Below, piece after piece: positions 7,154 to 15,388 of a DNA stretch of 20,299 nt. The DNA comes from CAZJTL01 sp964548905 (GTDB lineage: Bacteria; Cyanobacteriota; Cyanobacteriia; Cyanobacteriales; Xenococcaceae). The notes beneath the pieces are model-generated. The model was not told where the DNA came from and ran no database searches. It saw nothing but the letters and a program-made list of their open reading frames with translations. Within the stretch, counting starts at the first letter, position 1. Every line of letters begins with the position of its first letter. The stretch covers positions 1 through 20,299 of the forward strand of contig CAZJTL010000077.1 of NCBI GenBank assembly GCA_964548905.1, in the 5' to 3' direction. Made by a program: the position numbers and the translations under genes.

Positions 7154-7705
7154 ATGGCAATTCTACACTTAGAAGATGGAACAACTTACACCAATATGGG
7201 AGGTATCATCCGCGAATTAGCTCCCCTACAAGTAAAATTAAATCGGTGGCAAGTTAGTGGCGATCGCGCGATCGCTCAATTACTAGCTCAAGAATCCCTC
7301 GATGAAGTTGAAAAAGAAACTGTCCTCAAATCATTAGATAACTATTTCGAGCAGCTTAAAACTTCTGCTGGCTATCAATCCCGCGATCTAATCGTTCTCA
7401 ACCCCAATACGCCTAATTTAGATACATTATTAGCAAAATTTACATCCTGCCATACCCACGCCGATGACGAAGTTCGTTACATTATTGACGGCGAAGGAGT
7501 GTTTGGTTTTGTTCGTCCTGATGGTTCTCAGGTTGAGCTAACTATCCAACCAGAAGAATATATCAACGTACCTGCGGGAACAGAACATTGGTTTCATCTG
7601 ACCAAAACTAAGCGGATCAAAGCAGTGCGCTATTTCACTTCTACAGAAGGATGGATTCCCGAATATACAGGCACAGCAATCAGATTTGACTTAGCGTCAG
7701 TTTAA
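7154..7705 (+). CDS. mtnD: Acireductone dioxygenase
   Basis: A 183-residue cupin enzyme of the acireductone dioxygenase family, which oxidises the acireductone intermediate of the methionine salvage pathway with O2 (Fe or Ni bound). Metal ligands are all present: H100, H102 and E106 in CHTHADDEVRYIIDGEG, and H145 in VPAGTEHWFHL. The conserved FGFVRPDG and KAVRYFTSTEGWIPEYTG follow. A TTG start four codons earlier is possible, but the ATG at 7154, next to GAGGA at 7146-7150, gives the usual N-terminus. The spacing of only 3 bases is short for a Shine-Dalgarno site. No other methionine salvage gene is adjacent, so it is a solitary member here. It converges on ybaB across a long heptad-repeat block. 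Confidence 0.93.
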   Translation: MAILHLEDGTTYTNMGGIIRELAPLQVKLNRWQVSGDRAIAQLLAQESLDEVEKETVLKSLDNYFEQLKTSAGYQSRDLIVLNPNTPNLDTLLAKFTSCHTHADDEVRYIIDGEGVFGFVRPDGSQVELTIQPEEYINVPAGTEHWFHLTKTKRIKAVRYFTSTEGWIPEYTGTAIRFDLASV

Positions 7706-7713
7706 TTTTGCTT

Positions 7714-7769
7714 GGTTCATAGTTCATTGGAAACGAAGGCAGAAGGCAGAAAATAAGTAGTAAGTAGCA
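7714..7769. repeat. Heptad STRR block, left part
   Basis: GGTTCAT and AGTTCAT (7714-7727) are inverted copies of the ATGAACN family. After a gap come five heptads in register from 7735: GAAGGCA twice, GAAAATA, AGTAGTA and AGTAGCA. The AGTAGTA/AGTAGCA units are complementary to the TGCTACT/TGTTACT units of the right part, so a transcript could fold into a long hairpin. Confidence 0.8.
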
Positions 7770-7791
7770 AGTCAAAAGCAGGAAGTTTATT

Positions 7792-7898
7792 TGCTACTCG
7801 CTACTTGTTACTTGCTATTTATTACTCATTACTCATTACTCCCCCTACATCCTAATCCCTAGCCCCTAACCCCTAGTCCCTAATCCCTAGCCCCTTAC
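7792..7898. repeat. Heptad STRR block, right part: 15 units in one register
   Basis: Fifteen consecutive 7-base units run without a register break from 7792 to 7896, drifting from TGCTACT-like through CATTACT to NNCCCTA-like units. The last unit, GCCCCTT, supplies two bases of the stop codon of the convergent ybaB gene (complement TTA at 7895-7897). Together with the left part it fills the whole mtnD-ybaB spacer and may also terminate transcription from both sides by hairpin formation. Confidence 0.85.
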
Positions 7899-8236
7899 AA
7901 CCCTGGAAGATTCAAACCGCTAGTCAAATCTTCCATACGCGAACGCATTGTTTCTGTAGATTTGTTATAGGCATCTACCATCGCCGCAGTGACTTGAGCG
8001 GAAAGAGCGTCAGCGCCTTGAACGAGTGCTTCTGGAGCAATTTGAACGCGGCGGGGTTCTTGATTGCCAGTGACAATCACGGTGACTAATCCATCATTGC
8101 TTTTTCCTTCGATTTCCATTTGCTCCAATTCTTCTTGGAGTTGTTGAGCGCCGCGCTGAACTTCTTGCGCTTTTTTGAAAGCTTCAGCAAGCTCTTTCAT
8201 TTTGCCTAAACCAAGACCGAATCCTTTTCCTGTCAT
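7895..8236 (-). CDS. YbaB/EbfC family nucleoid-associated protein
   Basis: A 113-residue protein of the YbaB/EbfC family, small dimeric DNA-binding proteins associated with the nucleoid. The N-terminal helix region (KMKELAEAFKKAQEVQRG, then QLQEELEQMEIEGKS) and the sheet region DGLVTVIVTGNQEPRRVQIAP, followed by a C-terminal helix with AAMVDAYNKSTETMRSRMEDL, are typical, and length is normal. It is the last gene of the minus-strand run after murC and murB, starting 53 bases after the murB stop, so it probably shares their transcript. Its final codon and stop lie at the edge of the heptad repeat block. Confidence 0.9.
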   Translation of the reverse strand: MTGKGFGLGLGKMKELAEAFKKAQEVQRGAQQLQEELEQMEIEGKSNDGLVTVIVTGNQEPRRVQIAPEALVQGADALSAQVTAAMVDAYNKSTETMRSRMEDLTSGLNLPGL

Positions 8237-8289
8237 ATCTAAAAATTAACTCTATTTAATTTCATTATTGAGCTACGATCGCAAACCTG

Positions 8290-9240
8290 CTAAAACTCTC
8301 CAATAAGTTTAACTTCTGGTTCTAGCGACAAAGACCAATGATATTCTACTTGTTCCTGAATATAACGAATTAATTGAAAAATATCCTTAGCCGTAGCACT
8401 ACCACAATTAAGAATAAAGTTAGCATGACGGTGAGCAATTTGAGCGCCACCAATTTGATAGCCTTTTAAACCTAATTGTTCGATTAACCAACCAGCAGCA
8501 TGAGGTTCTGGATTACGAAATACACTACCACAACTAGGTAAATGGTAAGGTTGCGATTGTTTGCGCTGATTTAAGTTACGGTTGGTGGTTTCCATTACCT
8601 CAGCTTGGTTAAAACCAGTTTGGAGCTTAAAAGTAGCTCTAACTGCCATCCGCTTGTCACCTTGTAAAATCGAAGTACGATATCTGTAACCTAAATCTTC
8701 AGGTTTGAGTATGGCGATCCCGCCATCGGGAGCAATAATCTGCACGCTATCGAGAATATCGGCAACACATTGACGGTGAGCGCCAGCATTCATTACCACG
8801 GCACCCCCGACTGTACCAGGAATACCTACAGCCCATTCTAAACCGCTCCAACCCCTCTTAGCAGCCCGCCAAGCTAGTTTGGCAATGGGTTCTCCTGCAT
8901 CGGCGGTTATTGTTCCTGCTTCTGGCTCAAATTCGCTAAAACGAAGGTGGCGAGTACTAATAACTAAACCAGGAATACCGCGATCGCTTACCAATAAATT
9001 AGAACCAGCACCTAAAAGCGTCAGGGGTAGATCTTGAGTTTGATACCACTCAAAAGCTGCTTGTAATTCTTGCAGATTGCGAGGCGCTGTATACCATTGC
9101 GCTTTGCCACCTACGCGATAGGAAGTGAAATTAGTTAAAGAGATTTGGGGGAAAATTAAGCAATCAGTACCAGGCAAATGAATGGGATTGGCTGTTTCTC
9201 TACCATTGGAGACTGGCTTGGGATTGAAGTCAAGAACCAT
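8290..9240 (-). CDS. murB: UDP-N-acetylenolpyruvoylglucosamine reductase
   Basis: A 316-residue FAD-dependent reductase that makes UDP-N-acetylmuramate with NADPH in the cytoplasm, an early peptidoglycan precursor step. FAD-binding marks are YRVGGKAQWY (41-50), LGAGSNLLVSDRG (76-88) and AVGIPGTVGGAVVMNAGAH (137-155). The active-site set is YRYRTS (185-190, with R188), the proton-donor serine S239 in CGSVFRNP, and E309 in LEPEVKL. The C-terminal domain has AGWLIEQLGLKG and AQIAHRHANFILN. Residues 1-30 are an extra, poorly conserved leader common in cyanobacterial forms. It lies 131 bases downstream of murC on the same strand and upstream of ybaB, forming a likely murC-murB-ybaB operon. Confidence 0.96.
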   Translation of the reverse strand: MVLDFNPKPVSNGRETANPIHLPGTDCLIFPQISLTNFTSYRVGGKAQWYTAPRNLQELQAAFEWYQTQDLPLTLLGAGSNLLVSDRGIPGLVISTRHLRFSEFEPEAGTITADAGEPIAKLAWRAAKRGWSGLEWAVGIPGTVGGAVVMNAGAHRQCVADILDSVQIIAPDGGIAILKPEDLGYRYRTSILQGDKRMAVRATFKLQTGFNQAEVMETTNRNLNQRKQSQPYHLPSCGSVFRNPEPHAAGWLIEQLGLKGYQIGGAQIAHRHANFILNCGSATAKDIFQLIRYIQEQVEYHWSLSLEPEVKLIGEF

Positions 9241-9371
9241 AAAAAATCAGTTTCCGTGAGGATTGAATCAAAAGGCGATCGATAAATACATGAGAACTGT
9301 GAGGAGAATATTTAATTTGATTATTCCCCCACTTCGATAAAAACTAGCTAAGAAGAAATATTTTTTTTTCT

Positions 9372-10886
9372 TTAGCTTTGAGAATACAAAGCGATCGCGT
9401 CAGGAATAATTTGATTGAGGTTGCCTGCTCCCAAAAATAATGCCAAATCTCCAGGTTGCAAGATTGTTTCTTTTAAGAAACTCCCAAGAGAATTAAGATT
9501 GCCATGGTAAAAAGTATGAGGATTATGACGAGCGATCGCGTCTGCCAACATCTGACCGTCAATAAGTCCTGAGTTTTCTTCCCCTGCACTATAGATGTCT
9601 GTAACTACTACTATGTCTGCATCGCTAAAAGACTGGGCGAATTCTTGAAAAAATGTTTGCGTGCGACTGTAGCGGTGAGGTTGAAAGATGGCGATCGCCC
9701 TACCTCTTTTTTGCCCATTTTGCTGTAAACGCAGTTGAGCTGCCGCAAGAGTAACACGAATTTCACTAGGATGGTGGGCGTAATCGTCAATGAAACAGAT
9801 CTGGTTGCATTCCCCTCTCTGTTCAAATCTACGTTTAGCTCCTTCAAAATTAGCCAGAGCGCGAGCAATAACTGCAAAATCTAGGTTGAGTTTTCTGCCT
9901 ACGGCAACAGCAGCAAGAGCATTGCTGAGGTTGTGTTCGCCTAATAATTTTAAATTGATTATACCTAAATAAGTTCCTTTTTCCCAAACTTCAGCACGAC
10001 TCCCACTAGCAGAATATTCGACATTTTTAACTAAATAATCTGCCCCACTTTCTGGATTAATACTATAGCTAATTCCTGGTTTTAATTGTTCTTTAATAAC
10101 AGGATCGTCAATGCAGCCTACTAAAGTATCGCATTGAGCGGAAAAAATTTTAAAAACATCAATTACTTCAGCTAAATTGTGAAAGCGATCGGTATGGTCT
10201 AATTCAATATTAGTAATAACTCCAATCGCAGGATTGTGTTTAACTAGAGTACCATCAGATTCGTCAGCTTCTGCTACTAAATACTCTCCCTCTCCCAGTC
10301 GAGCATTTCCTTCCCAAGCATTGACTTCACCACCAAGAATGACTGTAGGATCTAAACCAGCGTCGAAAAGCAGGTAACTAATCAAGCTGCTAGTGGTAGT
10401 TTTACCGTGGGTTCCAGAAACAGCAACACTTTGGTATTCTTTAATTAATGCTGCCAAAACATCAGAACGATGAAAAATCGGACAGCCTAACTTGACTGCC
10501 GCTTGATATTCCTGATTTTGTTCGCCAATTGCTGTGGAACAAATCACTTGAGGTAGTCGCTCGGTGCGATCGTTTTCGGTTAACCAACTACCAGATTTAT
10601 TGAGAATGACGTTTTTCTCTTCGATTTGCCCTCTAGCAATTCCTGCTGTAACTGGTTCGCCAACCTTAGCAGAGGCTGTTCTCAAACATTCTAAATTGGA
10701 TGCAGATTGCTCGTTATAAATACGAGCGCCTAATGACTGCAACCGTTCGGTAATACTGCTGACGCGAAGATCTGAACCAGATACGGGCAGATGACGCTTA
10801 GCTAAGATATAAGCAAGGGCTGACATACCTATTCCACCAATACCTATGAAATGGAATGGTTTGCCGCTTAAATCGATAGTTTTCAC
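9372..10886 (-). CDS. murC: UDP-N-acetylmuramate--L-alanine ligase
   Basis: The ATP-dependent Mur ligase that adds L-alanine to UDP-MurNAc in the cytoplasm. From the start chosen here it has 504 residues. HFIGIGGIGMSALAYILAKR is near the N-terminus, the P-loop SGTHGKTTTS at about 157-166, AEADESDGTL and NIELDHTDRFH mid-protein, and the C-terminal domain includes DDYAHHPSEI and FQPHRYSRT. The GTG at 10886 is chosen because AAAGGAG lies 8 bases upstream; the longer GTG reading from 10904 would put that sequence inside the gene. Between the first domain (SNLE) and LPQVICSTAI there are about 45 residues, longer than in the relatives I recall, suggesting a lineage-specific insertion. It probably heads the murC-murB-ybaB unit. 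Confidence 0.93.
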   Translation of the reverse strand: MKTIDLSGKPFHFIGIGGIGMSALAYILAKRHLPVSGSDLRVSSITERLQSLGARIYNEQSASNLECLRTASAKVGEPVTAGIARGQIEEKNVILNKSGSWLTENDRTERLPQVICSTAIGEQNQEYQAAVKLGCPIFHRSDVLAALIKEYQSVAVSGTHGKTTTSSLISYLLFDAGLDPTVILGGEVNAWEGNARLGEGEYLVAEADESDGTLVKHNPAIGVITNIELDHTDRFHNLAEVIDVFKIFSAQCDTLVGCIDDPVIKEQLKPGISYSINPESGADYLVKNVEYSASGSRAEVWEKGTYLGIINLKLLGEHNLSNALAAVAVGRKLNLDFAVIARALANFEGAKRRFEQRGECNQICFIDDYAHHPSEIRVTLAAAQLRLQQNGQKRGRAIAIFQPHRYSRTQTFFQEFAQSFSDADIVVVTDIYSAGEENSGLIDGQMLADAIARHNPHTFYHGNLNSLGSFLKETILQPGDLALFLGAGNLNQIIPDAIALYSQS

Positions 10887-10904
10887 CCTGTAATCTCCTT
10901 TCAC

Positions 10905-11288
10905 ACCACAATATTAGACATAATATTGCACTAATAATACGGGGTATGATAGCAATAATTTATTTATCTAGGTATAAGCAATTAGTCTTAGCTTTTTTAA
11001 CTATTAATCTGCGGTCTAAATAAAAGACAATTTAACCGTATTGTTATTTTGATTAATCAATTGTCATTTCCTTAATCAACTTTCTCAAAAACTAGCGATC
11101 GCTAGACTGTATTTTGCTCGAATTCAAGTAAGTTCTAACTCAAAAACTTCCTAGACTTCATCTCATCTTAAAAATAACTTGAAAATAATTAAATTAACTT
11201 AGTCTTGAATTGTTGTAACTTTACGATATGATTAGTCATATTAAGAATAATTTAATCATTAACCTAGGAAAATAGAGGGCAAGACGCA
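10905..11288. promoter_or_regulatory. Divergent promoter region between murC and gap2
   Basis: This 384-base AT-rich spacer must hold promoters for both genes. Features seen are a HIP1 site near 11095-11102, an imperfect cluster of ATAATATT/TAATAC near 10909-10940 on the murC side, and an inverted repeat ATATGA-TTAG-TCATAT at 11226-11241, 47 bases before the gap2 start, which could be an operator. GAGGG at 11275-11279 is the likely gap2 ribosome binding site, 9 bases before the GTG. No gene is evident on either strand. Confidence 0.5.
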
Positions 11289-12305
11289 GTGATCAGAGTA
11301 GCGATCAATGGTTTCGGAAGGATCGGACGTAACTTTTTAAGATGTTGGCTAACCAGAGAGAACAGTCAGATCGAACTTGTAGGTATTAACGATACCTCCG
11401 ATCCTAAAACTAACGCTCACCTTTTAAAATACGATTCAATGTTGGGCAAACTTAATGCCGACATTAAAGCTGATAGTAATTCGATTATTGTCAACGGTAA
11501 AACCGTCAAGTGCGTTTCCGATCGCAATCCCCTCAACTTACCTTGGAAAGAGTGGGGTGTAGATTTAGTAATCGAATCTACTGGCGTTTTCGTTACTGAT
11601 GAGGGAGCTTCAAAGCATATTGAAGCTGGTGCTAAGCAAGTTTTGATTACTGCACCAGGTAAAGGCGCTAACATCGGTACTTATGTAGTTGGTGTTAACC
11701 ATCATGATTACGAACATGGCAAATACAGAGTAATCAGTAATGCTAGTTGTACTACTAACTGTCTTGCTCCTGTAGTTAAAGTGTTGAACGAGAAATTCGG
11801 CATCATTAAGGGTACAATGACTACTACCCACAGCTACACTGGCGACCAAAGATTGCTAGATGCTAGCCACCGCGATTTACGTCGTGCCAGAGCAGCCGCA
11901 GTTAACATTGTTCCTACTTCTACTGGTGCAGCACAAGCTGTAGCTTTAGTTCTTCCCGATCTCAAAGGTAAATTGAGCGGTATTGCTTTGCGCGTACCTA
12001 CTCCCAACGTTTCGATCGTTGACTTTGTAGCTCAGGTTGAAAAGAAAACCATCGCCGAAGAAGTAAACGAAGCTCTCAAAGTTGCTTCAGAAGGTTCTCT
12101 CAAAGGCATCTTAGCTTATAATGACCTTCCTTTAGTTTCTAGTGACTATAAAGGTACAGACGAATCTTCGATCGTCGATGCTAACTTAACCTTGGTCCTC
12201 GATGGCGACATGATTAAAGTAGTTGCTTGGTACGATAACGAGTGGGGTTACTCTCAGCGCGTTGTCGATCTAGCTGAATTAGTTGCTCAGAAATGGCAAG
12301 CTTAA
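11289..12305 (+). CDS. gap2: Glyceraldehyde-3-phosphate dehydrogenase, Calvin-cycle type (Gap2)
   Basis: A 338-residue type I GAPDH. VAINGFGRIGRNF opens the Rossmann domain. Active-site C154 is in SNASCTTNCLAP and H181 in TTTHSYTGDQ; the C-terminus has WYDNEWGYSQRVVDL. T36 after the ND pair, and A192-S193 in LLDASHRDL where NAD-only enzymes have Leu-Pro, fit the NAD(P)H-accepting photosynthetic form used in the Calvin cycle. No regulatory CP12-like tail is present, as in other cyanobacterial enzymes of this kind. The start is GTG at 11289, giving MIRVAINGFG, with GAGGG 9 bases upstream. A strong terminator follows 38 bases after the stop, so it is transcribed alone. Confidence 0.95.
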   Translation: MIRVAINGFGRIGRNFLRCWLTRENSQIELVGINDTSDPKTNAHLLKYDSMLGKLNADIKADSNSIIVNGKTVKCVSDRNPLNLPWKEWGVDLVIESTGVFVTDEGASKHIEAGAKQVLITAPGKGANIGTYVVGVNHHDYEHGKYRVISNASCTTNCLAPVVKVLNEKFGIIKGTMTTTHSYTGDQRLLDASHRDLRRARAAAVNIVPTSTGAAQAVALVLPDLKGKLSGIALRVPTPNVSIVDFVAQVEKKTIAEEVNEALKVASEGSLKGILAYNDLPLVSSDYKGTDESSIVDANLTLVLDGDMIKVVAWYDNEWGYSQRVVDLAELVAQKWQA

Positions 12306-12343
12306 GATAAATAACTGTTTCGATCGATTAAAGCTTTGAAGTT

Positions 12344-12370
12344 CCCCGTCTTATCCCGACGGGGATTTTT
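12344..12370 (+). terminator. Rho-independent terminator of gap2
   Basis: CCCCGTC (12344-12350) pairs perfectly with GACGGGG (12358-12364) around a 7-base loop and is followed by a T-run at 12366-12370. On the minus strand no T-run follows, so it should stop gap2 transcription only, not the convergent gene. Confidence 0.9.
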
Positions 12371-12383
12371 ATCGCCCTTCGGG

Positions 12384-13601
12384 TTAAATGAAACAACTCC
12401 CCAAACTTGCAGCTAAATATTGATATTGCTCTTGAGTATTGTATATTTGTGCGGAAATTCTTAACAGTTTCTGAGATCGATCGCCCAAGTTAAAAGTAAT
12501 AATCGGAACTTCGATCGCCATTTGTTCACTTAAGAATTGTTGTAGAGGATCTAAATATTCTCTATTTCCAGAAGTAGAAGCTACTTTTAGAAGTCTTTCT
12601 GGTAAAGGGATGGATGCTAGCGCACCAAGCATTGTATCTGGACAAGGTAAAGGAAGATCTAGAGTTTGACAGATGATTTTCCTAGCTGCGATCGCCAGTT
12701 GGTTATTTTTCTCCATTAATTCCCACCAACCTCCAGGTAACAGCGAACCGAGAAAATGAATCGCTGCTGGTAAGCTTAAATAAGCGGTGAAATCATCTGT
12801 TCCAGTCCAACTAAATTCTAAATAAAAGCGAGATTTGTCTTTTCTGGGAGAATTAGCACCGTGACTGATACTAAGAGGACGAATCATTTGCTGGCGATCG
12901 CGTCTTACAGATAAGAAAGCTGCACCTTTAGGCGCACACATCCATTTATGACAATTGCCTGTATAGTAAGCAGCATTGATTTCATTCAAATTCAGGGGTA
13001 ACATCCCTGGTGCATGTGCGCCGTCAACTAGGGTATCTATACCGAGATTGTTTAATGCGCTGACGAGTTGTTGAATAGGAAAAACTAAGCCAGTTTGACT
13101 GGTAACATGGTCTAATAATGCTAATTTGGTTTTGGGTGAAACTTTTTCTAAAACTGCTGCGATAATTTGTTGGGGCGATGCAATTGGAAAAGGAAGATCG
13201 ACAATAACTACACTAGCACCAGCACTATTCGCTACAAATTCAACCACATTGCGACAGGCATTGTATTCGTGATTGGTGATTAGTATTTCGTCTCCTGGTT
13301 TAAAGTTTAAAGAGCGTAAAATAGTATTGACTGCTGTAGTTGCATTAGGAATAAAAGTTAAACCCTCGCGATCGCAGTGCAGAAATGCACCCAATACCTT
13401 TAGTGATTCCTCTAATAAATCTTCCAACTCTCGCACGAAAAATTTCATCGGGTTTCTTTCCATTTGTCGGCGCAAGTTAGATTGAAATTCCAGTACAGAG
13501 ATAGGACAAGCACCAAAGGAACCATGGTTAAGATAAATGACTTCTGGATCTAAACACCAATATCGAGCAAATTGATTATTACTGTTAATAGGAATTGTCA
13601 T
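12384..13601 (-). CDS. PLP-dependent class V aminotransferase-fold enzyme (isopenicillin-N-epimerase-like)
   Basis: A 405-residue fold-type I PLP enzyme of the class V aminotransferase group, closest in motif pattern to isopenicillin N epimerase/EgtE-like lyases. Visible are YLNHGSFGACP (23-33), the phosphate-region NATTAVN (86-92), the cofactor aspartate D193 in LVDGAHAPGMLPLNL and the Schiff-base lysine K219 in NCHKWMCAPKG. SWTGTDDFTAYLSLPAA matches the family's cofactor-dimer region. Real substrate is unknown: epimerase, cysteine desulfurase-like or C-S lyase activities all occur in this group. Spacing to neighbours does not suggest an operon; it converges on gap2 past the terminator. Start ATG at 13599-13601 gives the usual N-terminus. 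Confidence 0.85.
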   Translation of the reverse strand: MTIPINSNNQFARYWCLDPEVIYLNHGSFGACPISVLEFQSNLRRQMERNPMKFFVRELEDLLEESLKVLGAFLHCDREGLTFIPNATTAVNTILRSLNFKPGDEILITNHEYNACRNVVEFVANSAGASVVIVDLPFPIASPQQIIAAVLEKVSPKTKLALLDHVTSQTGLVFPIQQLVSALNNLGIDTLVDGAHAPGMLPLNLNEINAAYYTGNCHKWMCAPKGAAFLSVRRDRQQMIRPLSISHGANSPRKDKSRFYLEFSWTGTDDFTAYLSLPAAIHFLGSLLPGGWWELMEKNNQLAIAARKIICQTLDLPLPCPDTMLGALASIPLPERLLKVASTSGNREYLDPLQQFLSEQMAIEVPIITFNLGDRSQKLLRISAQIYNTQEQYQYLAASLGSCFI

Positions 13602-13663
13602 GAAATTAGGGCGATCGCTCTAAATTAATCTCAGTTCGGGTTAAGACAGCTTAAAGGGAGGAT

Positions 13664-13684
13664 AGCTATCAGCTTTCAGCATTA
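13664..13684. repeat. Short heptad block AGCTATC/AGCTTTC/AGCATTA
   Basis: Three in-register heptads sit between divergent genes, just upstream of a TATAAT box. This AGCTATCAGCTTTCAGC type belongs to the same class as the other heptad blocks. Confidence 0.55.
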
Positions 13685-13710
13685 CTCAAGACTCACAAGC
13701 AAAGTATAAT
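13682..13710 (+). promoter_or_regulatory. Candidate promoter of the exported barrel protein
   Basis: A consensus -10 hexamer TATAAT lies at 13705-13710, 31 bases before the TTG start at 13741. The -35 position 17 bases upstream reads TTACTC, a weak match. Evidence is sequence match and position only. Confidence 0.4.
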
Positions 13711-13740
13711 AAACACGCTCTTAAAAGTAAAAGATACATT

Positions 13741-14472
13741 TTGATCTCCAGAAAGCAGATAAAATCACTAGCGATCGAGCTTGGTTGGCAATTGCTCGTT
13801 TTTGCCAGTTTTAGTTTTCCTCTAGCTGCACAAGAGGAGATACAGCAACAACCCGATCGTAGCGATCCTTCTCCAACTAAAATTGACATCGATCCAAAAA
13901 TTATTCAAGATAGTCCAGTTTTACAAAAATGGATCGAGCAAGTTCCCACTGTTGCTGAAGATATCGCCAGCGATCCTAGTTTTCGTACTATTTTTAAATT
14001 AGGCTACGCTCACTTTCCTTCAAGTAATGACGTTGGCGGTTTAGATGTAGGCTTAGAGGATGTATTTTTGGGGCGTAGTCAATTGACGCTTAGCGCCGAT
14101 TATCAAGCTTCTTTCAATGGCGATCGCGCTTCTGTTGGTGGAAATTTACATTACTATCTCTTACCTTTAGGCGGATATGTAAACATAGCACCTGTCTTGG
14201 GTTATCGCTATCTAGAAACTGGTGATTTTACGGCTGATGGCGTTAATTTAGGTGCAAAAATTATCTTTGCCCTCTCTCGTAACGGCGGTGCAGATTTTTC
14301 TTTGACTCAGAGCTTTATCTCTCCTGGTAGTAACGAGGAAGTGGGAATTACTTCTTTTTCAGTTGGTTTCGCTGTTAGTTCAAGTTTACGCCTTTCTACA
14401 GATCTACAAAAACAAAATTCTTCAGAAGCGAAAGATAGTAGCGTAGGTATTAATTTGGAGTGGATGCTTTAG
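13741..14472 (+). CDS. Exported outer-membrane beta-barrel-like protein
   Basis: A 243-residue protein with an N-terminal signal peptide: basic SRKQIK, a hydrophobic run (LGWQLLVFASFSFPLAA) and a likely cleavage after LAA near residue 30. A Gln/Asp-rich linker and a conserved-looking helical stretch (DPKIIQDSPVLQKWIEQVP) follow. From about residue 80 come alternating hydrophobic/polar strands rich in Gly and Tyr, such as SQLTLSADYQASF, GNLHYYLLPLGGYVNIAPVL and SFSVGFAVSSSLRLSTDL, as expected for a small outer-membrane barrel. Many cyanobacteria have similar uncharacterised proteins. The start is TTG; no ATG in frame precedes the signal peptide. The stop is right at a short heptad block that probably ends transcription. 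Function is unknown. Confidence 0.7.
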   Translation: MISRKQIKSLAIELGWQLLVFASFSFPLAAQEEIQQQPDRSDPSPTKIDIDPKIIQDSPVLQKWIEQVPTVAEDIASDPSFRTIFKLGYAHFPSSNDVGGLDVGLEDVFLGRSQLTLSADYQASFNGDRASVGGNLHYYLLPLGGYVNIAPVLGYRYLETGDFTADGVNLGAKIIFALSRNGGADFSLTQSFISPGSNEEVGITSFSVGFAVSSSLRLSTDLQKQNSSEAKDSSVGINLEWML

Positions 14473-14509
14473 AAGGAGAAGCCTCCTGCCTCCTGCCTTC
14501 TGCCTTTTT
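14471..14509 (+). terminator. Heptad-derived hairpin terminator between convergent genes
   Basis: AGAAGG (14471-14476) can pair with CCTTCT (14496-14501), and a T-run follows at 14505-14509. The sequence is itself a heptad block: CCTCCTG twice, CCTTCTG, CCTTTTT (14482-14509). It directly joins the stop codons of the barrel protein and the alpha/beta hydrolase. Confidence 0.6.
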
Positions 14510-15388
14510 CTAGATCCAAGACTTGATCAAATTATTAACTTGTTCGGGAATTTCATCGTGAGGGCAATGTCCTGCTTTAAGATAATATTCTGTTAGGCTT
14601 GGATAATACTGTCTAAATTTGTTACTTCTTTCTCTAGCGTTCATCCAAGGATCTCCTTCTCCCCACAGCATTAATAGAGGAGATTGCAATTTTTGCAGGA
14701 GAACATCTATTTTTTCTCCCTGGGGTGTTTTAAACACGGAAGCAAATACTTGTGGTGCGCCTGGATCTAAGGAAGGACGACGGATTTCTTCAACTAGGCG
14801 ATCGGTAATAGCGCTTTTATCTAAATAGACTTTCTCAAGGGTTTTACGAATATTAGCAGGTCTTTGTACGTATTTAAACAACAGGTAACAAGGCAATGGT
14901 TGTAATAAAATCGAGCGAGTAATTTGTCCGATCGCCTGTTGCAGGGGATTTTTGGGCTTAGTCTGAGTATCGCTAAAAGAACCAGCACTATTGAGTAAAA
15001 TCAAACCAGCAGCAGATTGAGGACGCTGTGCAGCCAAACACAAAGCTGCATAACCACCTAAAGAATTTCCCGCCAAAACCACAGGTTGACCGATAACTTC
15101 AGTAATAAAATCATGAAGCTGATCGCGCCATAAATCTCCGCTATATTGTGTCTTGGCTTTGCTAGAACGTCCAAAACCTAATAGATCGATCGCCCAAACC
15201 TGAAAGTCTTCCTGTAACTGAACGATATTTTTACGCCAGTGATCGGTAGAAGCACCAAAACCATGAATCAACAGTAAAGGCGGCTTCTCATTTTTTTGTT
15301 GACCAGCTTTAACATAGTAAATATTATGACCTCGCCATTGCCAGTATTGACCTGGAATCGAATCTACTGCGATCGCTGCTACTTGCAT
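14510..15388 (-). CDS. Alpha/beta-fold hydrolase
   Basis: A 292-residue alpha/beta hydrolase. LLLIHGFGASTDHW (38-51) forms the oxyanion region. The nucleophile elbow is GNSLGG with S109, the acid is D246 in WGEGDPWM, and the histidine is H274 in KAGHCPHDE, so the triad is complete. A cap region lies at about 140-220. The pattern resembles cyanobacterial/plastid hydrolases often found in chlorophyll or lipid metabolism, but the substrate cannot be named. There is no signal peptide; it is probably soluble. The ATG start lies inside the inverted repeat CATAAG-TG-CTTATG (15386-15399), which could mask the start in the mRNA. It stands alone, converging on the barrel protein and divergent from clpS. 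Confidence 0.85.
   Translation of the reverse strand: MQVAAIAVDSIPGQYWQWRGHNIYYVKAGQQKNEKPPLLLIHGFGASTDHWRKNIVQLQEDFQVWAIDLLGFGRSSKAKTQYSGDLWRDQLHDFITEVIGQPVVLAGNSLGGYAALCLAAQRPQSAAGLILLNSAGSFSDTQTKPKNPLQQAIGQITRSILLQPLPCYLLFKYVQRPANIRKTLEKVYLDKSAITDRLVEEIRRPSLDPGAPQVFASVFKTPQGEKIDVLLQKLQSPLLMLWGEGDPWMNARERSNKFRQYYPSLTEYYLKAGHCPHDEIPEQVNNLIKSWI

Noticed and set aside
7261..7276. Double GCGATCGC palindrome in mtnD as a regulatory site
   Set aside because: It is the general HIP1 octamer of cyanobacteria, spread over genes and spacers throughout the window.
10887..10904. Longer murC start (GTG at 10904)
   Set aside because: The AAAGGAG ribosome binding site would lie inside the coding part; it is placed properly for the GTG at 10886.
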